Source: an uncultured Mediterranea sp.
GTDB lineage: Bacteria; Bacteroidota; Bacteroidia; Bacteroidales; Bacteroidaceae
Assembly (NCBI GenBank): GCA_946007445.1
Contig: CAMGAL010000006.1
Span: 1-23,458 of the forward strand
Direction of reading: 5' to 3'
DNA length: 23,458 nt
The stretch's first letter is position 1. Each line of letters starts with the position of its first letter. Below are positions 6,997 through 13,779 of this stretch, in pieces. The position numbers and the translations under genes were made by a program. Under the pieces are notes generated by a model. The model was not told the DNA's origin and ran no database searches. It saw only the letters and a list, made by a program, of their open reading frames with translations.

Positions 6997-7917
6997 ATGC
7001 CACTAAACCTACCTGACAAGCTTCCTGCCATTGAATTGCTCAAGCAGGAGAATATATTCGTCATCGACAATTCGCGTGCCACCCGCCAGGACATACGGCC
7101 ACTGCGCATTGTCATACTCAACCTTATGCCCTTGAAGATAACGACGGAGACCGACCTGGTGCGCCTGCTCTCCAACACACCACTGCAGCTGGAAATCCAG
7201 TTCATGAAAATCAAGAGCCACACCTCCAAGAACACACCCATCGAGCACATGCGAGCTTTCTACACAGACTTCGAGAAGCTGCGGCAGGAGAAGTTCGACG
7301 GCATGATTATCACCGGAGCTCCCGTCGAGCAGATGAACTACGAGGAGGTGAACTACTGGGCGGAGATTACGGAGATATTTGATTGGGCACGCACCCACGT
7401 CACCTCCACCCTCTACATCTGCTGGGCGGCACAGGCCGGACTCTACCACTTCTACGGGGTGCCCAAGTATCCGCTGGAGAAGAAGATGTTCGGCATCTTC
7501 GAGCACCGGCCTCTCCAACCGCTGCACCCCATCTTCCGCGGATTTGACGACCGCTTCTTCGTGCCCCACAGCCGCCACACCGAGGTGCGCAAGGAGGACA
7601 TCCTGAAGGTGCCGGAGCTGACGCTGCTCTCAGAGTCGGACGTATCGGGCGTGCATCTGGTGATGGCTCGTGGCGGACGTGACTTTTTCGTCACCGGCCA
7701 TTCGGAATACTCACCGCTGACCCTCGACAACGAGTACCGGCGCGACCTGGGCAAAGGACTGCCCATCGAGATGCCCGTCAACTACTACGTCAACGACGAC
7801 CCCGCCCAAGGCATCTTGGTGCGCTGGCGGGCCCATGCCAACCTGCTCTTCAGCAACTGGCTCAACTACTTCGTCTACCAAGAGACACCATACAACATTG
7901 AGGAAATCGGACTTTAG
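6997..7917 (+). CDS. metAA: Homoserine O-acetyltransferase (MetA family)
   Basis: First committed enzyme of methionine synthesis: it acylates homoserine, in the cytoplasm. At 306 aa it is close to full family length. The catalytic Cys142 lies in [14 protein letters not shown], and His235 and Glu237 in FVTGHSEYS. Residue 111 ([14 protein letters not shown]) is Glu. In this family Glu at this position is associated with acetyl-CoA use and Gly, as in E. coli, with succinyl-CoA, so I call it an acetyltransferase despite the frequent succinyltransferase label. The start [15 protein letters not shown] matches the family. It is divergent from radC and followed after 23 bp by the U32 gene on the same strand; co-transcription is possible. 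No other methionine gene is visible. Confidence 0.95.
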   Translation: MPLNLPDKLPAIELLKQENIFVIDNSRATRQDIRPLRIVILNLMPLKITTETDLVRLLSNTPLQLEIQFMKIKSHTSKNTPIEHMRAFYTDFEKLRQEKFDGMIITGAPVEQMNYEEVNYWAEITEIFDWARTHVTSTLYICWAAQAGLYHFYGVPKYPLEKKMFGIFEHRPLQPLHPIFRGFDDRFFVPHSRHTEVRKEDILKVPELTLLSESDVSGVHLVMARGGRDFFVTGHSEYSPLTLDNEYRRDLGKGLPIEMPVNYYVNDDPAQGILVRWRAHANLLFSNWLNYFVYQETPYNIEEIGL

Positions 7918-7940
7918 AATAAAAAAATGAATAATTAATA

Positions 7941-9773
7941 ATGAAGGAAGCACGCCCGATAGAACTGCTGGCTCCGGCCAAAGACCTAGAGTGTGGTATT
8001 GAAGCCATTCGCCACGGCGCCGATGCTGTCTATATCGGTGCCCCCAAGTTCAGCGCACGCGCTGCCGCAGGCAACACCACCGCCGACATTGCCCGCCTCG
8101 TGGAGTTTGCCCACCTCTTTAGCGCACGTGTCTATGTGGCCCTCAACACCATTTTGCGCGACGACGAACTGCCGCAAGCCGAAGCCTTGGCTTGGGAGCT
8201 GTACCGCGTCGGCGTGGATGCCCTCATCGTACAAGACATGGGGCTGACCCGCCTGCACCTGCCACCCATCCCCCTTCATGCCAGCACGCAGACGGACAAC
8301 CGCACGGTGGAGAAGGTGGCCTTTCTGGCCCAATCGGGCTTTCGGCAGGTGGTCTTGGCCCGCGAGCTATCGCTCACGGAGATAGCCCACATCCATCGGG
8401 CATGTCCAAAGGTTCCCCTGGAGGTCTTCGTACACGGAGCACTCTGCGTCAGCCTCAGCGGACAGTGCTATGCCAGCCAGGCCTGCATGGGCCGCAGCGC
8501 CAACCGGGGCGAATGTGCCCAGTTCTGCCGCCTGCCCTTCCAGCTGGTGGATGCCGACGGCCAGGTAATGGCCTCGCGCAAGCACCTGCTCTCGCTCAAA
8601 GACCTCAACCAGAGCGACCGGCTGGAGGAGCTGCTCGATGCCGGAGCCTCCTCCCTCAAGATAGAGGGACGGCTGAAGGAGGTGTCGTACGTGAAAAACG
8701 TCACCGCCTACTATCGCCAGCGGCTGGATGCCATCCTGAAGCGCCGGCCCGAGTATGTACGTGCCTCGGCAGGCAGCTGTCAATACACCTTCACGCCCCA
8801 ACTCGACAAGAGCTTCAGCCGCGGATTCACCCACTACTTCCTCGACGGACGGCAGGAGGGGATTGCCTCGCCCGACACACCCAAGTCGCTGGGCGAACGG
8901 ATGGGCACCCTGAAGAGTCAGCAAGGGGGACGCATCGCCGTGGCAGGCATCAAGCCTTTCCACAATGGCGACGGCGTGTGCTACCTCGACGCACAAGGCC
9001 GCTTGCAGGGATTCCGCGTCAACAAGGTGGACAACGGACGACTCATAGCTGCAGGCCCCATGGCTCCCATACCGCCCCGCACTCCCCTCTATCGCAACTA
9101 CGACCAGGAGTTCGAAAGGCTGCTGGCTGCCCCCAGCGCCCAGCGCCGCCTCTCCCTCGACTGGCTGCTGAGCGACACCCCTTGGGGCTTCGCACTCAGG
9201 GCCACCGACGAGGAGGGGCACAGCGCCACCCTCAGCTTTGCAGCCGAGCACCAGACGGCACGCACCTCTCAGGCCTCGCAATGGAAGACCCAGCTCGGCA
9301 AGTTGGGCGACACCCCATTTGCCCTGCGCGAGGTGAAGGTAGAGATGCAAGGCGAATGGTTCATTCCGGCCTCGCAACTGGCCGACTGGCGGAGGCGCAC
9401 CATCGAGCGGTTGCTGGCCGTGCGACGCATCTGTTACCGGCGCGAGGTGGCTGTGTGGCACCCAACCGACACACCCTACCCTGTCCAGCAGCTCACCTAC
9501 CTGGGCAATGTGATGAATCGCGAGGCAGAGACCTTCTATCGGACTCACGGCGTGCAGCAGGTGGCTCCGGCCTACGAGGCATCGCCGGTAGAGGGAGCCA
9601 TCGTCATGTTCTGCCGCCACTGCCTGCGCTATGAGCTAGGTGGGTGTCCCACCCATCATGGCAAGCGTCTGCCCTACCGCGAGCCTTTCTACCTGGTGAG
9701 CAACGACGGGCGCCGCTTCCCCTTGGAGTTCGACTGCCGACAATGTATCATGAAAGTCAAGATGGAGGAGTAA
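7941..9773 (+). CDS. U32 peptidase family protein, RlhA-like (probable RNA hydroxylation)
   Basis: A 610-aa protein with an N-terminal peptidase U32 domain (LLAPAKDLECGIEAIRHGAD, VYIGAPKFSAR, LHASTQTDN). The U32 signature is HGALCVSLSGQCYASQACMG then RSANRGECAQFCRLPF, giving Cys169, 176, 182, 192 and 196. A DUF3656-like domain at about residues 400-490 (YRNYDQEFERLL...QLGKLGDTPFALREVKVEMQG) and a C-terminal U32 extension with CRHCLRYELGGC and FDCRQC follow. This order resembles E. coli RlhA (YdcP), which acts in 5-hydroxycytidine formation in 23S rRNA, rather than the shorter TrhP-type tRNA proteins. Family members carry the peptidase name, but an RNA-modification role with Fe-S-binding cysteines is better supported. 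The stop is 3 bp before the next gene, so they are probably co-transcribed. Confidence 0.88.
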   Translation: MKEARPIELLAPAKDLECGIEAIRHGADAVYIGAPKFSARAAAGNTTADIARLVEFAHLFSARVYVALNTILRDDELPQAEALAWELYRVGVDALIVQDMGLTRLHLPPIPLHASTQTDNRTVEKVAFLAQSGFRQVVLARELSLTEIAHIHRACPKVPLEVFVHGALCVSLSGQCYASQACMGRSANRGECAQFCRLPFQLVDADGQVMASRKHLLSLKDLNQSDRLEELLDAGASSLKIEGRLKEVSYVKNVTAYYRQRLDAILKRRPEYVRASAGSCQYTFTPQLDKSFSRGFTHYFLDGRQEGIASPDTPKSLGERMGTLKSQQGGRIAVAGIKPFHNGDGVCYLDAQGRLQGFRVNKVDNGRLIAAGPMAPIPPRTPLYRNYDQEFERLLAAPSAQRRLSLDWLLSDTPWGFALRATDEEGHSATLSFAAEHQTARTSQASQWKTQLGKLGDTPFALREVKVEMQGEWFIPASQLADWRRRTIERLLAVRRICYRREVAVWHPTDTPYPVQQLTYLGNVMNREAETFYRTHGVQQVAPAYEASPVEGAIVMFCRHCLRYELGGCPTHHGKRLPYREPFYLVSNDGRRFPLEFDCRQCIMKVKMEE

Positions 9774-9776
9774 GTC

Positions 9777-10538
9777 ATGAATCGATGGAGCCTGACCGGA
9801 TGCCTGCTTATCAGCCTGTTGCTGATAGTGGCCTGCCACTATACCCCGCCGCAGACAGGTGCCGAGGAGCTGTCGCCAGCAGCACGCGACTCCCTGACCT
9901 ACCTGCAAGAGCGTCACTACACCTTGGGGCGCAACTTCGAGGTCTATGCCGACTCCATCGATTTGGTCTGCTTGCCACTGAAGGATTGCTACAGCCGCCT
10001 CTACCGCGGACAGCGTGTGGTGGTAGCCGAGTTTGCCGTCCATCCCACTGATAGCGTGGACAGCATCTGGGTGAAGCTGGCCCATACGCAAGAGGTGCAA
10101 GGATGGCTACGCGAGAGCGAACTGAAACAGACGTTGGTACCCACCGACAGCATCTCGCAGTTCATCCACTTCTTCAGCCGTACGCACGCCTCCTACTTCA
10201 TCATCATCTGCGCCCTCTTCACGGCCTACGGCCTGCTGCGCATCATCCGGCGCAAGCAGCTGAAGATAGTCTACTTCGACGACATCGACAGCTTCTATCC
10301 CTTGCTACTCTGCCTGCTCCTCTCCACCAGTGCCACGCTCTACGAGAGCCTGCAGGTCTTTGCCCCTGACACCTGGGAGCACTTCTACTACAACCCCACG
10401 CTCTCTCCTCTGCAGGTGCCCCTGCTGTTAAGCGGTTTTCTCCTCACTCTGTGGCTCATCCTCATCGTTTCGGTGGCTGTATTGGATGAGCTTTTCCGTG
10501 AGCTCTCCCCCTCGCTGGTCGTCTTTTATTTGTTGTGA
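9777..10538 (+). CDS. Membrane lipoprotein with SH3-like region, ended by an in-frame TGA
   Basis: 253 residues to the first stop. The N-terminus MNRWSLTGCLLISLLLIVAC resembles a lipoprotein signal (lipobox IVAC, Cys20). Residues about 45-125 form a soluble region resembling a bacterial SH3-like segment (RNFEVYADSIDLVCLP...VWVKLAHTQEVQGWL-type pattern; the family call is tentative). At least three hydrophobic helices follow (SYFIIICALFTAYGLLRII; FYPLLLCLLLSTSATLY; VPLLLSGFLLTLWLILIVSVAVL). The ORF stops inside another hydrophobic stretch at TGA 10536-10538, but the same frame stays open for 68 more codons encoding a further membrane segment and a zinc ribbon (next entry). The intact protein would be 322 residues. 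Probably a nonsense-mutated gene or a sequencing error; function unknown. It begins 3 bp after the U32 gene. Confidence 0.75.
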   Translation: MNRWSLTGCLLISLLLIVACHYTPPQTGAEELSPAARDSLTYLQERHYTLGRNFEVYADSIDLVCLPLKDCYSRLYRGQRVVVAEFAVHPTDSVDSIWVKLAHTQEVQGWLRESELKQTLVPTDSISQFIHFFSRTHASYFIIICALFTAYGLLRIIRRKQLKIVYFDDIDSFYPLLLCLLLSTSATLYESLQVFAPDTWEHFYYNPTLSPLQVPLLLSGFLLTLWLILIVSVAVLDELFRELSPSLVVFYLL

Positions 10539-10745
10539 CTGGACAGCGTCTGCATCTTCTGCTACTTCTTCTTCATCTGGACCACACGCATCTACTTGGG
10601 CTATCCGTTGCTGGTTCTCTTTGTCTGGCAGTTCGTCCGGCGTATGCGCCACACCCTCCGGTCGCCCCTCTACCGTTGCGGGAATTGCGGCCACCGACTC
10701 TCCGCCAAGGGCGTCTGCCCTCATTGCGGAGCCTTGAACCAGTAA
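10539..10745 (+). pseudogene. In-frame C-terminal remainder with zinc ribbon, detached by TGA
   Basis: Directly after TGA 10536-10538, without any frameshift, 68 sense codons run to TAA 10743-10745. They encode a hydrophobic segment (VCIFCYFFFIWTTRIYLG, YPLLVLFVWQFV), a basic linker (RRMRHTLRSPLY) and a zinc ribbon RCGNCGHRLSAKGVCPHCGA with two CxxC knuckles. A zinc ribbon is not expected in random out-of-gene sequence, so this is the original C-terminus of the upstream gene. A TGG-to-TGA change is the simplest cause. An in-frame ATG at 10644 could restart only the ribbon. The following 10746-10814 gap to the convergent GH31 gene shows no clear terminator. Confidence 0.75.
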
Positions 10746-10814
10746 TCTACCGTGGGAACAAGGTGTAAATCAGTGGCCTCTTCGTTGAAAAGCCAGGGCT
10801 CATTCTTGTTTTTG

Positions 10815-13676
10815 CTAAAGCCTTACGGTCACAGCTTCTCCCTCGTACTGCAGCGTCTGAACTGGAGCAGCGCCCCGCGCATCCACCCTTACCACCCGGA
10901 AGGTGCGATGGCGCAGCATACCGTCGAAGTATCCATGGCGAGAGCCGATGGTCAAGGTTCCTTCGGCCTCGCTATAGGTCATGGGAATCATGGCATAGCG
11001 CCCCTTCTCGTAGTTGTAGTTCACTCCTTCGTCCTCGTAGAGGGTAAAGGCACCGTCGGCACCGGTATAGACATAGAGCGTGAGGCAGTCGGCAGGCTTC
11101 TGGTCGCACCACTCCATGTCGGGTCCCATAGGCAGGATGCTGCCGCCACGCACAAAGAGCGGCATACGGTCGTAGGGTGCAGCCACAGCAAGTTGCTGTC
11201 CACCCTCGACCACACGGTTGGTATAGAAGTCGTACCAGCACGTGCCGGCGGGGAAGTACATCTGCCGGCTACGGGCACCATACTCATAGACAGGAGCCGC
11301 CATCAGAGCCGGACCGAAGAGAAACTGATCGCCGACCGAGTGTGTCTGCTCGTCGGCCGTGAAGTCCATCACCAGCGGACGCATGATGGTATAGTCCTGA
11401 AAGTGTGTCATGCCGGCCAGGGAGTAGATGTAGGGCATCAGCCGATAGCGCAGCTGCGTATAGTAGAGGATGGACTGATAGGCCGGATGCCCCTCGGGGG
11501 CAATGTGCCACGGCTCGCGCAGCGGCCACTGGCCATGAGCCCGATAGAGCGGACAGAACGCGCCGAACTGGAACCAGCGGGCGTTCAGCTCGCGCCACTC
11601 ACGGAGGTCAGCGTTCTCGCGGCCCGTGCGGTCAAACTCCTGCTGCGCTTTGACGTAACGATTCTCCACGCAGAAACCGCCGATGTCCATCGTCCAGTAG
11701 GGGATGCCGCTGACGGCAAAGTTCAGTCCGGCAGAGATCTGCGCCTTCATATCCTCCCAGCGGGTGGCGATGTCGCCACTCCAGGTCGCTGTGGAGTAAC
11801 GCTGCAGGCCGGCAAAGCCCGAGCGAGTCAGCAGAAAGACACGCTTGTCCGGCTCTACGCCGCGCTGTCCGTTGTAGATGGCTTCGGCATTCATCAGGGC
11901 ATAGGCGTTGAAGTATTGGGTCGAAGGGCCTAAGGCTGTAGGGCCACAGAGCTCTTTGCGGTACTGCAGGTCGGTGCAGTCGCGCACGTTGGGCTCGCTG
12001 GCATCCATCCACCAGGCATCGAAGCCCAAGGGGTAGAGTTTCTGCTGCATCTGCTGCCAGAAAAGCCGGCGCGCTCCTTCGGCGTAGGCGTCGTAGAAAG
12101 AGCCGATGTAGCCCGGACCAATCCAGTCGCGGATGCTGTCTTCTACCGCCTGCCGGTACATCCATCCCTGTTCGTCGAACTGGCGGTAGTGCTCCGTCGT
12201 GGCATAGAATTTGGGCCACACGCTGATCATCACCCGTCCGTTCATGGCGTGTATGTCGTCCACCATCTGTTTGGGGTCGGGGAAGCGGGTAGCATCGAAA
12301 TCATGGCTGCCCCACTCCGCTTCAGGCCAGTAGCTCCAGTCTTGCACAATGTTGTCGATGGGAAAGTGCCGACGGCGGAAGTCACGCATCGTGCCGACAA
12401 TCTCCTCTTGCGTCTTGTAGCGCTCGCGGCTCTGCCAGTAACCCATGGCCCAACGAGGCATCACCTGCGCCTTGCCCGTCAGGGTGCGATAGCCGCTGAC
12501 GACCTCGTCCATCGTGGCTCCGTAGACAAAGTAGTAGTCCTCCTGACTCTGCATCTCGCTCCACCAGGAGAGCTTCTGCTGCTCCTCATCGGGCACAGGC
12601 GTGAGGGCACGCAGGCCGCAATAGGAAACGTAGCCGTCCGGCTCCCACTCTATCTTGAGCGGCACCCGACGGCCTGCCTCCAGCTCCACAGCAAACTTGT
12701 AGCTGTTGGGGTTCCACGCCGTGCGCCAGCGCTCGGGCACCACCAGTTCATTATCCAGATAGACCTTCGTATAGCCGGCATAGTAGAGGATGAAGCGATA
12801 GAGGCCGCTCTCGGCCGGTTCCAACTCACCCTCGTAGGTGACGCGAGAGCCCATGAAGGGAAATCCCTCGGGCAGGTTGACCACCTTGTTGAGACGAGCC
12901 TCGCGGTCGAGGTGCTCGAAGTAAAGTTTCTCCTCACGACGCACCACGGTCTGCGCCTGCTCGTCGGCGGGCACATAGGTGCCGGTCAGGGCACCCTCTT
13001 TACCCTTCTTGTCGTAGAGCTTGAAGACTTGGTTCAGCTGGGCATAGTCGCGCGGGTCGCCGAAGCGGCAGAGCGAATAGCTGTCCCACAGCACGCCATA
13101 GTTCCGGGTCGATACGATGAAGGACACACTGACCTTCGTGTTGTACTGGAACAGTTCCTCGTTCTTCCCCTTGTAGTTGAACTCATCGGCCTGATGCTGG
13201 CCCAGTCCGTAGAGGGCCTCCCCCTCCACGGGTGCAAACCGTTGGCACACCGTATAGGCTTTGCGTCCCTCCACCTCCATGGGGGTGAAGTCGCGTGTCT
13301 CCTCTTCCAGAATGGGGTTGCCCTGCGCGTCGGCAAAGCGTACGCGTCCCGCCTGCCGGTCAACGGTCACTTGCAGCGCAGCCGTCGTGAGCCTCACTTC
13401 GTCCTCACCGACGGCCTCCACCTCGAAGGGGGTGTCCTGCCCTACAGGGAGCACTGCCAGGCTGGGAGACTCGTCAAACGTCTCCTGCGGCGTGGCCGAC
13501 ACATGCACCAGCTTCTCTCCCATCACTTCCAGACGCACTTGGCGTGCCTGGCCGGGAGCCACATGCTCCACCGTCACCACGACTCCTCGATCGGTGGTCT
13601 TATACCAACTGCCACGGCAAGCTGTCAATGCCATTCCCGCCCACAGGCAGACGAAAGCTATGGCCTGATTCTTCAT
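10815..13676 (-). CDS. GH31 alpha-xylosidase-like lipoprotein with PA14 insert
   Basis: A 953-aa GH31 retaining glycosidase, probably an alpha-xylosidase trimming xyloglucan oligosaccharides. The signal peptide has lipobox LTAC (MKNQAIAFVCLWAGMALTAC), so it is a periplasmic or outer-membrane lipoprotein. Order: N-terminal beta domain with YGLGQHQADEFNYKG; a PA14-like insert at about residues 232-362 (ALTGTYVPADEQ...YRFILYYAGYTKVYLDNELVV); the catalytic barrel with PIDNIVQDWSYWP, nucleophile Asp558 in AWWMDASEPN and acid/base Asp635 in TWSGDIATRW; then C-terminal beta domains. The 77-residue distance between catalytic aspartates, overall length and PA14 insert match the Bacteroides ovatus and Cellvibrio xyloglucan alpha-xylosidases as I know them. 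Divergent from GH95 at 13780 with closely packed promoters. Another alpha-linked substrate is possible. Confidence 0.92.
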   Translation of the reverse strand: MKNQAIAFVCLWAGMALTACRGSWYKTTDRGVVVTVEHVAPGQARQVRLEVMGEKLVHVSATPQETFDESPSLAVLPVGQDTPFEVEAVGEDEVRLTTAALQVTVDRQAGRVRFADAQGNPILEEETRDFTPMEVEGRKAYTVCQRFAPVEGEALYGLGQHQADEFNYKGKNEELFQYNTKVSVSFIVSTRNYGVLWDSYSLCRFGDPRDYAQLNQVFKLYDKKGKEGALTGTYVPADEQAQTVVRREEKLYFEHLDREARLNKVVNLPEGFPFMGSRVTYEGELEPAESGLYRFILYYAGYTKVYLDNELVVPERWRTAWNPNSYKFAVELEAGRRVPLKIEWEPDGYVSYCGLRALTPVPDEEQQKLSWWSEMQSQEDYYFVYGATMDEVVSGYRTLTGKAQVMPRWAMGYWQSRERYKTQEEIVGTMRDFRRRHFPIDNIVQDWSYWPEAEWGSHDFDATRFPDPKQMVDDIHAMNGRVMISVWPKFYATTEHYRQFDEQGWMYRQAVEDSIRDWIGPGYIGSFYDAYAEGARRLFWQQMQQKLYPLGFDAWWMDASEPNVRDCTDLQYRKELCGPTALGPSTQYFNAYALMNAEAIYNGQRGVEPDKRVFLLTRSGFAGLQRYSTATWSGDIATRWEDMKAQISAGLNFAVSGIPYWTMDIGGFCVENRYVKAQQEFDRTGRENADLREWRELNARWFQFGAFCPLYRAHGQWPLREPWHIAPEGHPAYQSILYYTQLRYRLMPYIYSLAGMTHFQDYTIMRPLVMDFTADEQTHSVGDQFLFGPALMAAPVYEYGARSRQMYFPAGTCWYDFYTNRVVEGGQQLAVAAPYDRMPLFVRGGSILPMGPDMEWCDQKPADCLTLYVYTGADGAFTLYEDEGVNYNYEKGRYAMIPMTYSEAEGTLTIGSRHGYFDGMLRHRTFRVVRVDARGAAPVQTLQYEGEAVTVRL

Positions 13677-13706
13677 AGTATCATCATTTAATTAATAAAT
13701 CCAGCA

Positions 13707-13738
13707 CAAATGTAAGGAAAGAATGGCAAGTACGCAAA
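13707..13738 (-). promoter_or_regulatory. GH31 gene promoter
   Basis: On the minus strand TTTG (13735-13738), 20 bp, then TACATTTG (13707-13714), a near-ideal Bacteroidetes promoter. The mRNA start is predicted near 13700, about 24 nt before the ATG. Its -33 end lies 8 bp from the divergent -7 box of the GH95 gene. Confidence 0.7.
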
Positions 13739-13746
13739 TCTTTGCT

Positions 13747-13754
13747 TATATTTG
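13747..13754 (+). promoter_or_regulatory. GH95 gene promoter -7 box
   Basis: TATATTTG matches TAnnTTTG, 25 bp before the GH95 ATG at 13780, so the leader would be short. A TG at 13724-13725 is 21 bp upstream, within the GH31 promoter. The two promoters interleave, so one regulator or polymerase could affect both. Confidence 0.55.
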
Positions 13755-13779
13755 CCGGCAAAACCCTTATCTACAAACC

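Noticed and set aside
8192..9634. A 480-codon frame overlapping the U32 gene in another phase
   Set aside because: Arg/Pro/Gly-rich shadow translation; the U32 frame has all family motifs.
10536..10538. Selenocysteine at the in-frame TGA
   Set aside because: No evident stem-loop requirement, no redox motif at the site, and it lies within a membrane helix; a nonsense change is simpler.
12189..13691. A 500-codon antisense frame across GH31
   Set aside because: Shadow of a confident GH31 gene with no recognisable motif.
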